A DNA stretch of 51,855 bases from Acanthaster planci (GCF_001949145.1 NW_019091411.1:1571563-1623417); one strand, 5' to 3'. Counted from the first letter of the stretch, positions 9,582-24,100 are shown. The notes: generated by a model from the sequence alone, not told the origin. Program-made: numbers and translations.

Positions 9582-12500
9582 TAATGAAAAATAGTACAAG
9601 CTCGAAGTAACTATTCCAAATGGTCACGATTTGCTCAGAAGTAAAAAGTCTATGTTTCCCTTTCATATGCTAGTAGTGATATTTTCAGAGGTAAAAAAAA
9701 GCAAAGCTTTTATGGCAGTAACGTGCTCAATGACCACTAGGCCTTTGGCGCAGTGTGCGGGAAGTGCAATACATGTACATTAATTTAGATTTTTTTTTCG
9801 GTTCAATTGTTTACGATGTTGACAACATCCTGTGTTGAAAGTAAATGACGTCTGGCCTAGTATAAAACAGGGCGTAACACTTCAAAAACTGTGGTGTTAA
9901 AAACAACACTTTTAGTGTTATCAGATGACAACACCAAACAGTGTTACTTTAACACCGCTGGTGTTACTTTACACACCTACAGATGTTACAGTGCACTGGA
10001 GGGTGTTGAAATGAACACTACCAATGCCGAACTAACACCAAAAATTTTAACAACGGTTAAAAGTGTTGGCATGGTCCTCTGATAACACCCATGTAACACC
10101 CCTGTTTTCGCAGTGTAGTTTTTGACAAATAACTCAAACGCTCTATCTCAGTGCTGTCATGAATTAAAAAGTTTCAAAATAAACGTGCTCTGGATCAGAA
10201 CTTCATACAACCAAGAAAAACTGGCAAATGTATATCATAATTATTATACTCTCTCCCATTCTTCGTAAACTGCGCAAAACTAACATCAAAGGTACATTAT
10301 ACCCACAAACTAAGGCAACACACATCAAAAATACTAAACCTGTAACACCGTCATTTTCGACCAAAGTTGCTTCAATGTCATTTGTTACTAAAAATACAGT
10401 ATTATCTAAAATTGCATATTTCTTAACTGCTGTAGTGAAGTAAAACATTCATTGATTTACCTTCGGTTTATGAATGTTTTAGCCAAATTTCCATTTATAC
10501 AATTCAGTCCTTACAGAATAGCATATAATATCAAGTAGCATGTACATTCTCTATATACACGGGCGAAAAATCTACCGATTAAACGTTTTCTTACAAATCT
10601 AGAATGTTTTTAGTTGAATAAAAAGGAAGAAATGTATAGTGTCCAATGAATGTAAATTGTACAAATTATCAAAATATATTGGATCTTTTTGTAAATTTAT
10701 TCCCTACAATAAACTTACACACTTCAACTGAACCAGACTACATGTATATGTTGTTTGTTTCTCGTGAATTCACGCAGAGAAAGATATCACTGGTTTACCG
10801 TTCAACAAGGTCTTATTATTTTCTATCTAGAATTACTCAAGCCAAACCTAGCCCACAAAGAATCAAATTAATTCCAAAACACAAAGTAATTAAAATAACC
10901 AATAATTGGTACACGAAACTAATCGACTGGTTGAATACATCTTCTACCAGTTATTGGCCGTTTTGAATCATTTTGATTGTTATAACTAATCCTTTTTATT
11001 TGTATATAAAAATGTCACACAATCCCGTCGTAAGATCTATCTCAGACTTGGACAGATATGATATCCCCCTTCTAATATTTGTACGAAAATACTCCGATAT
11101 ACATCTTTCATTTTGGCATCCCTTTGAGTACGTGCTCTACTTCCAAAACTGCAATATAAATCTATATTAGAAAATTGATGCGTTTTCTGTGACAGCTGCT
11201 TAAGTGACTTCAGGAAAACTAACCATGCTAACTTGTAAAGATTAAACCATTTCTTTTTCAAAAAGCATCTCCAAAGTGCATACCAAACAAAGTAAGGTAC
11301 AGTGCAGTGATGTGAGCACGTATAGCGACTTCCCATCCTTGAACAGCAGAAATGGGCCGTTTCGTTTTGCCCTTTTTCCTCAGTCAACACAAAAGCACGC
11401 ATAACCTTGCCTATTAACGAGCAAATCTACAACATTGTCTACATTCTGCAAAACGCTACACACAATATTAATCTCCACCTTGATAAATCACCGTGACCTC
11501 AATAGACTGCAGCGGTAAAGGCCACAGTAAACAGTTATTGCTTTAAGTCTCCATTAGCAAGGAAAAATTGTCCAGCGTCATTTTATGCCTAATAATAAGA
11601 AACGCTAAAAATCTAAGCCAAAGTCCATAATATAGACACGCAAACGTACATTTTTATGAGAGAGCGTGTACTGGAGTGGTGTTGCAAAATAATATTAATT
11701 GATGTAGCGATGATGAATCACACAAAGTTCCAAGTGTTGCCGTATGCACATTAGTTGAAACGTACTTGACCCTCTACAACCCCACGCGTTTTACAGTTTT
11801 GCAACCAGCTAGAGCAATAAACCTAGATACGCTGTGTAGCCACTGTTTCATACAGTCAGTCTAACCATGGAGGAAGGAGGGGAACCTACAGTGTTCATGA
11901 TATACGACCTACTACAAATGTCAACGGGCTCCATGCAACCGGAAATCAGCAAATAATTGTATTTCACTGTACTTCATTGTTAGCCTACAAAATGAAACTG
12001 TGTACACTGTACACGTTTTTTTTTTCGCTGAGCTGTGAATTACGACAATATTCACGGATCTAAAAAAATACGATTCCCTCTTATAAGCCGCCATTACATT
12101 TGATAAAAACAGTAAAACTTAGGTGTTCAGGGTTAAATGGCTGCAACCCGTCAAAATTGTTAAAACTAGATACACTTTTACTTACGGCAATTTATAGGAA
12201 AATTTAGGATGAACACGAATCTACTCAAGAACTCTTATGATAAAGCCGTGCGTTTTCCGCAGCGACTAGATTTCCAGTAAATTTAGAAAAACTAGAGAAA
12301 TCAGTCAAAACTCAGAACACAGCTGAACTAATCAAAACTACATCGATTACAACTAAAGCAAATCTAGTTAGTTTTCACCGTTTAAATGTTTTCTGAAACT
12401 TACACTCCAAAACCAAACACAAACAATTTTACCAAGCTTTAAAAGCTTTGAAACAGTACATTTTGATCTCGACGAAACAAAACTAGTCAGATCATTCGTT

Positions 12501-12774
12501 AACACATACCACCTCCCCCCCCCAAATGCAAAAACCTGTTAGAAGGACAAGATGGAAGCATTGCTACCAATAAAATGTACGCAAATCCCTAATTCCTAGC
12601 AAAGGCACGCTACAATTCGTTTTCAATTCAAAAGGCAACATCTCCCTCTCAGAAAAAAAAACGGACGCGCAACAGTGTACGTACACATGTACATGTATAT
12701 ATAAAAAAAAATCAAAAATCGCAATTTTTTTGGTTTTATTTTCTTTTATGGGGGAGGGGCTAAAGTGAGAGCTG
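9582..12774 (-). other. probable long 3' UTR of the giant-exon gene
   Basis: AT-rich stretch of 3.2 kb with no credible coding exon on either strand; open frames are short and of random composition. One short inverted-repeat element lies at about 9861-10119. Beyond that, I see only A/T-rich sequence and a C run near 12511-12520. Confidence 0.4.
9861..10119. mobile_element. small element built of GGTGTTA / TAACACC words
   Basis: The ends share a 9-bp inverted repeat, AAAACAGGG at 9864-9872 and CCCTGTTTT at 10100-10108. Inside, about nine copies of TAACAC or its complement GTGTTA occur in both orientations, so the stretch can fold on itself in many ways. No coding capacity. Likely a MITE or a satellite-like unit. 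Confidence 0.5.
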
Positions 12775-13160
12775 CTATCTAAGTTGTTGCGCAAGCTGAG
12801 CAAGTCTCCTCCTCAAGCCAGCGTACTGAGCATTCAACCGTTTAATCTCCTCCTCTTTTTGCTTCACCATGTGCTTGTACTCCAACATTTCATGCATCAA
12901 TCTCCGAAAGTGTGGCTCAGGAAGAGTTTCGAAGAATCGCTTGTATTTCTCCAACTCGGCCCGGTTTGGGGCTTCTGGTGTGGACAGTATCCGCCCATCG
13001 GCACTAATCAGTTCTCCGCGAGGTCCTCTCATCGGTATGTGGTGTCTCACGGAAGGATTTCTTGTGTGGATTTTCTTCAGTTCGGCTTTCTTTATTTCAG
13101 TTTGTCGGCTGATTTCAGCCATGTGCTTCTTTAGCTTTTCCAGTTCATTTTCACGCGGCA
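12775..13160 (-). other. C-terminal coiled-coil region
   Basis: About residues 2690-2817 of the giant-exon product. Two charged heptad-rich helices, ELEKLKKHMAEISRQTEIKK and HEMLEYKHMVKQKEEEIKRL, flank a basic linker (RHHIPMRGPRGEL). This is the most structured part of the protein and the most likely oligomerisation or partner-binding region. Confidence 0.6.
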
Positions 13161-16100
13161 TACGGGGAAGTATCCTAGCTGGGAGTGACTGTGTGCTTGA
13201 GTAAGACGAGATAGACACTGGCGAATGGGGCCGACCCGGTCGGGGTCCCGCTGAGGGAGGTTGGGGACCTTTGACCCTGGAACGATGATGACGTCTTGGG
13301 ACACTAGCCTCTGCATCAGGTATGACAATCTCCATCTCAGGCCGACGAGGTACATGCTGACTGATTCCTAGGGTGCTCTGAGCCTTACGCCGTGTACCCC
13401 AATCCTTTGGAGGTGGTGGTGCTAACTCACCTGTTGATGCACTGGCACTTAACATCTGGAGGGCTAAATGTGGATCTCCAGGCACCGATGGTGGAATGTA
13501 TGGGGCATGAACGTCAGCCGTGATTATCACCCCATTACCCTTTCTTCTCAGGTCACGGGGACGAACATTAGCTTGTGCAGGACTTGGAGCTCGCTCTGGT
13601 TGATGTCTCTGTTTTACCATCAAAGCTGCCGGATATGCTGCTTGTTCTGAACCGGGATCAGGATCATTGTCCCACGTTTCCATCTTCGTTCGCTTGTAGG
13701 GACCTTCATCACTGGCAGACGACATATTTTCCCACGATGCAGCCGCGAGTCTGTATTCATCCCTGGAGCTGGGTGGCCCGTCGTCACGAGGAACAGTCCG
13801 TCTCCCGCGACTTTCATCAGGTCTTGTCTCCGGCATCTTTGAAGGCTCATTCCCTTGCGGACGCAAAGCCAAAATTGGCTCAGCAAAGTCAGGATGCCGT
13901 CCGCTTACTGTTTTCCCATCAAACCCTCTGGCAATGTAAGGTTCGGAAGTGGAATGAGAACGGCTTTCTTGCAACGATGTTTCGACAAACTCGTAGTTCT
14001 TGTTCTGAGTCTGGGGTAAAAGGTTCATACTTACGGCACCGTCATTTCTCCATCTACTCGTGGCTTCTCTATCTTCCAGTTGTTTTGGGGGAAGTTGTGG
14101 TTCTCTCCCATGAGTACGGGGTAAATCAAAGGCATCTTCATCAGCAACAAGCGAGTCTAACATCTGTTCAATTTCCTTGCGAGGTTTATCTGGCACGGAG
14201 TATCTGTTGTCGTGTCCACCGCGACCAGCCGGTCTTGTTTGTCCACGCCTGTCATCTCCAGAGTCCCATATAGCACTTTCTCGCGGCGGATGACACGGCT
14301 CTTCCACTGGGATTCGTTCCCATGCAGACGATGCCATAGCATACTCAGCCCGAGGAGTAAGAGTTTCCGCCACATCTGTTTTTGTCTCCGGTCCTTTTTT
14401 GTCACTTCTTCCTGGCCTCCTCAGCTGCTGTTGCTGTTCGTCATCGCTACTCGACGGCGCGCTAGGTCTTCCTTTACGAGGTTTAGGCTTTGGTGGAAGT
14501 TGTTTGACGGGTTGAACGGCTGGGGGCATGAAAGCAGATGAATCCTTGCTGCTATGAAGTTCATCTGACTCGTCACTCCAGGTTCGTCTCATGGCTTCAC
14601 CCGACGTTGCACTGACATCTGCAAGGGAACCCGAGGTCCTGCTACTTCCATAGCTGTTGTTACGGGAGGAGGCGCCGGAGACACCGCCTTCAACAGACAA
14701 ACTTTTCCCACCTGGGTCTCTTCCATTCCTACCTGTGTCAATTTCTTGAGGATAATACAGATCACCTCCAATTGACTTTGTTGGCTGAGTACCAGCATCT
14801 GGGGGTCGTAACTGTGGTTCTTCGTAAGGTTTGGATAAAACAAATGTTTCAGGGGGATCCTTGGTAGTAGTTTGGTGCTTCTCATACAAAGCACTGCGCG
14901 ACAATCCTTCCTTAAATATGTCGTCACTGGCTCTTGCAGTTGATGAAGAAGACTTTGACGTGTCCTCACTTGATTCAGGTGCTGAAACCACGAAATATTC
15001 TTCCTGTGATGGTTCATTAGTTGGTTCGTCATACCATACACTATACAAATAGCTTCCTGGTCGTCTGGCTGGCGAAGTTGGGGAATTCAAGGAATCCGAT
15101 TTAGACTTCTCTTCATCTAAAGTCGGGCGTGAAACAACAAAAAAATCACCACCTGCTGGTTCGTCAGCAGTTTCATCGTACCATGCCATGTATTTGTAGG
15201 TTCCGGGCTCCCGTTCAGGTGAAAGGGGCGTTTCCTGTTTAGGTGCACTTTCCTCCTGAGTTTCTGCTGAGGAGGGGACGATGACATAATCGGTTTCCTT
15301 GGGCTTCTCCTCCCTGGGTTCTTCATACCAAGATGTGTATCTATACGCACCTTCCTCCGGCTTTTCGTCTGGACTTCTGCTGGTGTTTACGACAGTAGGA
15401 ATTTCTTTCGGCTTGGGTTTGGGTTTTGGCTTTGGCTTCTCAGCCGTTTTTCTTTCTGAGAGGTACTCAGGTGGGAGTTTGATGTCACTCTTTACCAATG
15501 CGATCGCCATCGCAGGGGTGTCATCAGTTTTTTCTTCGTACCAAGAACTGTATCTGTAAGAACCTGTCCCCTCGGTGTCATCTGAAGAGGGTGAAGTTGC
15601 GGCTTTCGGATCTACTGGTTTAGTTTGTGGGAAAATCTGCTCCCTTGACGAAACTGTAAACAAGGCCACTTCAGGTCTGAGCTCAATTTTCTTGACAGTT
15701 GTTTCGCTGCTATCGGGTAGATTTTCTCTTTCTTGGTCTGGATAAGAGTCGAAATTGTAAGGTCCAACCTCATTAACTGGAATGGATTTTGAGTTGTATC
15801 CATTAGCATCATCAGGAACAACGTCTGGCCTGTGCTCAGGGCGTGCTTCTTTTGTACTGGGGGTTTCGGTACCTTCATCCTTAGACTCGGTTACAGTGGG
15901 AGAACTTTTGTACCAAGACTCAAACTTGTCGAGATCAGTCTCATGTGATGGAAGCCTTTCACTACCTCTATGCTGGTTAACGGGTTCATTTCGTCCAGGT
16001 GGGGGCCCCGATTCAACGAGACTGACACTTTCTGGTTTTATTTTTTCATCAGAGTAGTCTTTTATCGAAGATTCTGTGTAGCGACCCGACGGGGAGCTGT

Positions 16101-19100
16101 CACTGTACTGCCTACTTTTGTCATACTCGGAAATGTGTTGATCTCTCAAGGCATGCTGATATAGATGGCGGTGAGCGTTAGGTGTCTCCTCAATTCTACC
16201 TTCTCTCATTTCCTCCTCCCTGGGATGGTGATTATCCATTATTTTCTCATCCATACTAATTTCTCCTGGCATGGTTGCATCAGAGGAAACACAACCTTCT
16301 TTCTCCTCCGTTCCATCATGATGAGGCTTAGTGTGAATCACTGTGTAAGTCACAGTAACAGTCTTCAAACCCTTAGCATTATTTTTCTGTTCTGCGGGTA
16401 AAGCAACATCCTGTGAAATTTCAGGGGGACTCTCAGATACTGAAGTCACTGATTTAGGTATGTCATACTTGTCTTCACCTCTGTACTGCGGAATTGGCTT
16501 GGCGTGCTTTTCGGGTTCTGCTTCTGACACGATGGGAGCAACGACAGTTATTGGTCTAAAATGTTTGTCTGGTTCAAATCCGTCCTTGTTTTCCTTGACC
16601 TCCTCCTCCTTTTCAATTCTTTTGTCATCGTCGCGTACTACGTCCCCTTCCTCGTCGGTGCTTCGTTGAATATAATGGCTTGGTAGATTTGTGTCTGGTG
16701 GTTCATCTTCAGTATGCTGTGGAGACTGATTGATTTGAAAATGGCCTGGCTCTGCTTTGAATCCAAACTGCATATTTGATGTCAGAAAAAATACACGAGC
16801 ACCGGTGGAAGGCGGTGGAGGCTGCCATTCTGGCTCGTCTGAATATTCGCTTGAGAATTCCATAGTCTCTTCACGGCACTCCCTTTCACCATTCTCTTCC
16901 TCATCATAACATGAAGTGTGTGATGCAGACTCCCCCGAGGTGTCAGACGCGCTGGAGTTTTCAGACTCACTTGAAGTTTCAGACCTCTGCTCTTCATCAT
17001 CAGGGATTGTGGTCTCTAAGATATCAGGAGACTTACTTTGTGGCGGTGAGCGCTGCACTATTTGTTCAGGAACATCATACATTTGTTCCACAGTGTTATA
17101 CTGAGCTTCCACAACTGGCTTTTTATCATATGGTGGTCTGTCATAATTGATATATTTTGGATATCTAGGTATCTCAATTGGGGTAACACTCGGTAATTCA
17201 GAGTTATGCACTTCCACGGGTTCTTCGGAAATTGCTTTTGGATATTCTGTGACGGCTTGCTCACAAGGAATTTCAGCTTCACTGTAATTGATATCCTTTT
17301 GGTTCATACCTTCATCACTGTGGTCATCCTTTACATCTTCTAGTCCCGTTTCAATAGGTCTTACTAATTCTGCCTCCTCTTCTTCCGCTTGTTCATCACC
17401 TTCACGATCGCCAGGACTTTCTACCTCTTCTTCCTCCTCTTCTCCCTCTTCTACAACAAGCGGAAGCGTGGTTGGTCTCGAAACTACATCAGGCTCTCGA
17501 TTGTCATAATCTCCCTCGAGGCCGTCGCCTGGCTCTGTAACGATGTACGTGTGTTCTTCAGCAGACTCAGAACTACTGTCATCAGAGTCTGATGACCCGG
17601 AAAAATCGTCAGAACTGGTCGATGAGGACGAAGAAATGTCCCTCAGGGGTTGTGCACTTGCTGCCACCATCTTGCTCATAGCCATGTCGGCCTCTGCCAG
17701 AAACTCATCCGCAGAGGAAAATTCGGGAGACTCGAAGTGATCGCTGTAGGACGCACCAACGGGACCACCTGCAGGAAATGTTTCCAATGCTTCAGGAAGG
17801 GAATCAGACGGATAGTATATGTCTTCTGTACTAAATGTGCCATCACCATTCTCTCTTTCGCTGCCGAATACCTCGTCCATTACTTCATTTCGTTCAGTTG
17901 AACTGGCTGAGACAAAAACGTCTTCACCATCTAATGAAGAATTTCGATTATCCTCATCCATAACATCTTGCTCGTGGACCGAGACAACAGTTTCTGTAAA
18001 ATGTTCCCCTGTTTCAAGACGGTGTAAGGAGAGCCTTGCACTCATTTTTACCGTCTGTCGAGAAATTGAACGGTTAGGTGGGCTCTTTTCTATCCCATAT
18101 CCAGGTTGTTCTGGTAGTGCTTCATGTGGAAGTGTTGTTTTATCTCTTGGAATATATGACTGATCGCCAGCGTCTGATATCTTCACAGATTCAAGTGGTT
18201 CTTCCCGGTACACGGATATTCCTGCTTGCATAATCACAACATCGTCCTCACCAGTCGATTCGTCCGGCCCGTGTTGTTCCTCTGGGGCCTCATAACGGAG
18301 CGATTCTGGGACAAAGCCCTGCTTAGACGGAATCTCTTTAGATTTATCTGTTTTGTCTAATCTGGAAAAATCAATGGAACACTCGACGTCTGAAATCCTT
18401 GTCGAAATAAAGGCCGGTTCGTCGACTTTTTGTTTCCTTTTAAAAGCTGGTTTTGGGGGCACCTTTGGAGGCACTTTGCGCTTAGGAATAAGAGTTGCTA
18501 TTTCTGCCAACGCCTGTTCCTTCTGTACCTGTGAAAACACAGGGAACTGCTCATCTATGATGTTCCCTCTGCAGGTAAGCTGAGGTTCCAAGGCAATTGG
18601 AGATCCAAGTGGGGGCATACTATAGACTATGGGAAACTTAACTGAAGCTGAAATGTAAGGCTCTGGGGACATGGGGAAATTCGCTTGGTTTGCTTCATCA
18701 GGTTGGTTCGAGTCTGAAGAGAAAGACTTCACTGGAGTCGTTTCTTCATTTACCAAAGGCAAAGCGACAGGTTTTCCCAAAACAGTCTTTTGCTTTAGGT
18801 GGCTGGGTTTGGGTGGCAATGCTGGATAAGTTTTATTAACGGGTAACACGTTCTCATTTCCCCTCAAAGCTGATTTATTTGGTTCCAGAGATGATTCAGG
18901 GCAATGGTCCTCTTTCATTAACGGGCGCTCTTCTATTTCAACATCAGCATCTCTTGGGTGTGTCTGGGATGAGGGAGGGTGAAATGCTTCGGGTTGTTCG
19001 ACTAAAGTGGTTATATTTTGCTCTGGGAACATGGGTAATTCACCTGGTGCAATGATCCTATCATCTGCTTCATGATTATATGGATCACGCAGGACATTGA

Positions 19101-21145
19101 CGCCATCAGGGGGTGGAGGGAGGTCATCGCTTTGTTCAGATGGGATATAAGCGTCATCAACTACAGGGGGTGGAGGCAAGTCGTCATATTCGTCAGCAGG
19201 ATATTCGCTAGTAATAACGAAATCATATTCAGAGGAAAATTTAACAGCCACATCTTGACTCACATTTGGAATCATCTCGGGAGGCGTTGGCTGGGCCCAT
19301 TCGCGGGCCAATCCTGGGCGTGGTTCTAGTGGTGGAGGTAATGCAGAATACCACTCATTGGGAGACTGATGTTCCGGCCTGGAAGTCGATCCTGGACGTA
19401 ATTCCGAAGGGTCAGCTAATGCGATCTGTTCTGGCTTAAATTTTGGGTTAGCCAATGCATATTCATCCTTCGGCTCTGACGCAGGTTCTGGACTTGGTAA
19501 TGAGGTTTCAACAAATACAGGCGCTTCTGGAACTTCTGGAGTTGGTGTCGAGTCAATAAATGAACCAACTTCCCGTGACTGAGAACTTGGAGAAATAGTG
19601 CTGTCATATGGTGTGTGTTCACTTTTCGGTTGATAGGGAACCTCATTTAGAGTCGATTCCGGCGTGTAAGAGTCAGCATTTCCTTTGTTGTTGTCGATAG
19701 AATGGAGATAAACATCGTCTGGAGAAATTTCTAGGACAGATGATGCAGGATGTTCATTTGTCAGTTTTGGGAACTGCCGACTTGAATCCATGAGCGACAC
19801 TGGCTTTGCCATTATGAGGCCGTCATCTGCGATTGTTTCTGGAGGATATTGCGGGGTCGCCTCAGCACAGTGTTCATCTGAAGGTGTACTTGGGGTATTC
19901 GGCTTGTCTCCTCTCCGCGTATCCTCGTCCTGAGGAAAAGAAAAATCCTTTGGTGCAGATGTCGGGCGCAGAAACACAGAGTCTTCACCAGACGGTTCAC
20001 TTGGAATGGAAAAATGTTTGAATCCACTCACTTCTTCCTTTGCAGAATACGAACGATGCTTGTCTTTCACCGTAGCAGTCAACCCAAATACAGTGCCGTT
20101 CCCTTCTGGGCTGCTCGGTTCATTGTCATCTCCGCTGGAATTTCTCCTCTCTCCATAGTAGAGAGCAAATGCTCGATTCGGTTTGGAAGTGGAGAGGTTG
20201 TCCAAACTGTACCACGACCTCTTTTGTGGAGGCCTCCCACTCCGCAGAATTCTCAGTGCATTCTCAAGTTCATCGTCTGAGATTGGCCTGGGGGAGTGCT
20301 TGTCTTCTTTTGGTTTTGAAGGCCGGACAAAGGTTTCCTTGTCCAAATTTTCCAATAACTCTGTGACATTGGTAGTTTGTTCAACTGCCACAGTCGTCTT
20401 ATAAAATGGGAATTCGAGGTCGGGTGAAATATACACGTGTTCTTCCTGGGTTGGCCATAATTCATCATTTTCTTGGACAAGGTCATTGCCCTCATTAAGT
20501 CTGTTTTGATCTTCGGAATCAAGCTGACAACTTTCAATGTTTTCTCGAATAGTAGACATTGATTCGTTACTACTAGACGATGAGTAACTATCCGAATTGG
20601 AGTCCGAGCCCGAGTCTATTACATGTTGCTCACAAGGTACCTCCTCAAGACGTCCGCCGGTAGCTAGGCGGAGCGTGGAATCACAAGTGTCATTTCCCAG
20701 CTGGAGCTTATCATCCTGTCCCGGGTCAAGCTCTGGTGATATATAATCGGCAGTTCTGTCGTTTCCATCTTGGGTGCCGCCAACTGATTCTATCGTGCGA
20801 TTAATGACAGCACGTCTGTCCTCGGGAAATGAAGTCACACTTTCGTCTAAGTATTTTGAAGCGTCGCCGAAATCACTCCCGATAATCTCTCCGAATGCCA
20901 CCTGGTCGTCGAGTGCAGTTTCGGCTGTTGGCAGGGCAGCTATCCTAGCTGAAAATTCCTCCTTTCGCACAGAGTACTCCTGTGAGGTTGTTTCGGATGC
21001 AATGAGTTCGGCTTCCGGGAGCGGAACGTCCGATCCCCTGGCCGCTGGAGGGTATTTGAGGGAAGTCCTCAGACAGGGAGGATCGGCTGAAGTTCCTCCG
21101 TCAGAATCGCTGCCGCTGCTGTCATCCTTCTCTCTTGATTCCTCT
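12775..21145 (-). CDS. 8.37-kb last exon of the giant-exon gene
   Basis: Open minus-strand frame over 8.37 kb without a stop. The acceptor is a long T tract followed by TTTACAG at 21146, and coding resumes as EESREKDDSSGSDSDGG. The open frame continues upstream of the acceptor, but that part reads as hydrophobic low-complexity intron sequence and is excluded. The exon ends in TAG/TAA-type termination after the heptad-rich segment KEEEIKRLNAQYAGLRRRLA. Such long uninterrupted exons are typical of extended disordered scaffold proteins. Confidence 0.85.
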
Positions 21146-24100
21146 CTGTAAAAAAAAAACAGAAACTTGAAGGAAGAACACATTCGATCTTGAGACCCTA
21201 GATCTGATAAACAAGCACAAAACAACAACAAAACAATAATCATCATAAAAAACAACGACAACAACACATAAAAACAACAATCACCAACAACAACCACATC
21301 TACAAACACAGCAGAACCAACAATCATGCCACTTAAGCCCTCGTTAACAGTTTAGGTATAAGTCTCCGAATTTATACGTTTCCAGCCACGACTACCAAGC
21401 CATTTCAGACAATGATCGTAGAAATCATGACAAGTCTGTATTTGTTTCCTTAGTTTTAAGAACAGCCACGTGAAAGTACTGATGTGCATGCGTTTAATTC
21501 CAAAAAGTACATGTATACTGTTAACCCCGCGTGCACAACTTGGCAGGTATATACAATATATATACATATTATACATATATATATATACAATTATTGGAAG
21601 GGGGAGGGAACTCGGCCTTTTAGGCGAACTGTAATTTCAACCAGCGAAGGGATACGGTAGTTTCAGCGTATGACTCTGTAATTTGTATCTCAGTGTTATC
21701 GATCGTACAAAGCAGATAGGACTATAATTCTCAGGTGTACTATAGACCATCGGGTGGCACGAGTGTACAAGCCATACGAATCGGCGACGGTTTTACGGAT
21801 CGTGCGTTTAATCCCCGTCAAAGGTGCACGGTGTTCAGATTATTTTGGGCATCCCACCTAAAAAGTCATCTTTTCTATTTATTGAGATGTGCTTAATTAG
21901 GAATTCGGAGGACAAATATTAAAATCTGCCGTGGTGAATATTTACATGCAGTTATTTAAAAATGCATGGGATAGACAAACGATTCAAATTCCACAACACA
22001 CTCCCCAAAACCAAAGCCATCTAACTTGACCAGCTTTTCGTTTAGGCCTAAGCCTTAATTTCAAACAATAAATAAGTTTGAGTTGACCTACTCAGTTAAT
22101 CTTTTAAACAGTTTGTTCACTTTAAATTGATTACCAGTTTTTCTTCCGCACAATCATGCACAAATTTCACACTCAAACGGAAGCGCAGATGAAAATACCG
22201 CAGGCCTGCGCCCACAAAAAACCAGTGAATTCCCCTCTAGTCACGCAGTGCATGACACTTCGTTTCTGACAAAAGAATACAGGCGATTCACAATAGCGCG
22301 CCTCCCTGAGTTTGCAACGCGTTGGCCAATCACAATGCGCGAAATCTGTCGACCCTTTCAAAACGTGCATTGGGTCGACTGATTTCGCGGACTGTGATTG
22401 GCCAATGCGTTACAAACTCTTGGGGGCGCGATATTGTGAAACTCCTGTATTGTACACATATTATTGAGCGTCAGCTATAACATGACTGTAACTTTATGTA
22501 TTTCTCATTCCACGGTCGAATTTGAAGAGCAATGTACTGAGGTTTACCAGCGGGTCGCCATAAAATCAGGAGACAACCTAATATTTCAGAGCGCTATCAG
22601 GTGGAAGAAATAATGCATGATAAATTATGACAAAATTAGTGCACTCGTTAGTATTTTAAAATTATATCTGTAGTCGTTGCCGTCGCCTGTAAATATCATG
22701 CAGACCACTGTGCATACATCACAGTGATGGAAAAATTCTCAACCCGCATATATATTTATTGGGGAATAACCCCCAAGATGCACGGTACAACGTGTTACTA
22801 CCGAACGTGCCCAAAGTACAACGGGTGCATGTGCTGTGTATATAACATGTACACTGTATATGTATGTAAATAACCATACATCTGCACTCTGCACATAAAG
22901 CTCCTCCATTTTGAAACTTCAAATGGTGCACGTAATCATAATCAGCCGCAGTCACCTTTGTTATTAACATAATAATTGCGCTATATCGTTTACAGCTTCA
23001 GAGTAAACAAACGGATATGCAAAAGTAAGAGGTTATACACTTTAATTCACTTTAATATTTACCACGTTTAAGGCTTCGCATGCATAAAGTTCATCTGCAC
23101 AGCTTGATTTGAAATGAGCAATTTTAGGGCGGTCCAAAGTCGAACATCGATAAGAGGTTGTAAATGATTCACCAAATTTGACATTCCACAGAGGCCACGA
23201 ATATGAATCATTCATTGCAATTGCTGCAGGGCAATGGCGGCAAAATACAGCAAGCGAAAAAACGGCTGAAGTATGGTTCCAAAAAGGAGACAGCTAAGAT
23301 ATATGTTTTCTCAGTTAATTTAGCACTTTTTTCATTTAAAATTGCTTAAACGAAAGTTTAATTTCGTCAAAGAGGGGTCACTCGCTCTAAATCTTGATTC
23401 CAATCTCGAAATAGCACCACTAGATTTCACTTTCAGAACATTGTAAATCACGAAAAAATACAAAATACAATATACAACCTATGTTCTAATTTCTATTCCG
23501 AAGGTATAAATTTGAACATTTGAGGAAAAACCATTCGCTTTCTTTCGTTTCAGGGCTAAGTAACTTCAAAGAAGAGAAATATATTTCTGCAGACATATAT
23601 TTTGAGCCTAGTTCACCTACTTCACAGTACATGTACATGTAATTTCATTGGTCGAGCGTACATCGTGATGTTACTGCTCTGACGGAGGCATCTCCAAGAC
23701 ATGCCTGCCGATGAAAAACAACTTTATTTGGAAGACCTTGAATGGCCCATTTAAGCCGATTCATGTAACGCTCGGTCTCGAAGCCTTTATTTTAGGAGGG
23801 TTGAATAAGGGGAAAGCCAAACTGAAATTAATCTGTTCAGAATTCCTGTACACGCATGTGCAATATCCACTCCTTCTTGGTGCGGGCTTGTAACGCTTTT
23901 AAAATATTTGTAATTCCTTGGTTTATGGCTGTGGCCGATTGCCATCAAAGATTACACGGGCATGAAAACTCAATTTTGTTTTCGTGGGGAAGTTCTCTCA
24001 TCGGGAGCTAAGAATACAAACATGTATATAATAAAGTTAATGACACTGAAAGAAAATTGTATATTTTGAAATTTAGGTCTATATTTATTTGTATACAAAG

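Noticed and set aside
16550-16590. GGTTCAAATCC, similar to a tRNA B box
   Set aside because: It lies within the giant coding exon, has no A box at the right distance and no cloverleaf could be drawn.
12784-21151. Many plus-strand frames of 60-230 codons opposite the giant exon
   Set aside because: They are antisense shadows of a strongly biased coding sequence, with no start context, splice signals or recognisable domains.
21146-21327. N-terminal extension of the giant open frame upstream of 21145 (hydrophobic, Val/Leu/Phe-rich, looks like a signal or membrane segment)
   Set aside because: It reads through a long T tract and a clean TTTACAG acceptor; the composition is that of a translated pyrimidine-rich intron, and a phase-matched exon exists at 26517-26599.
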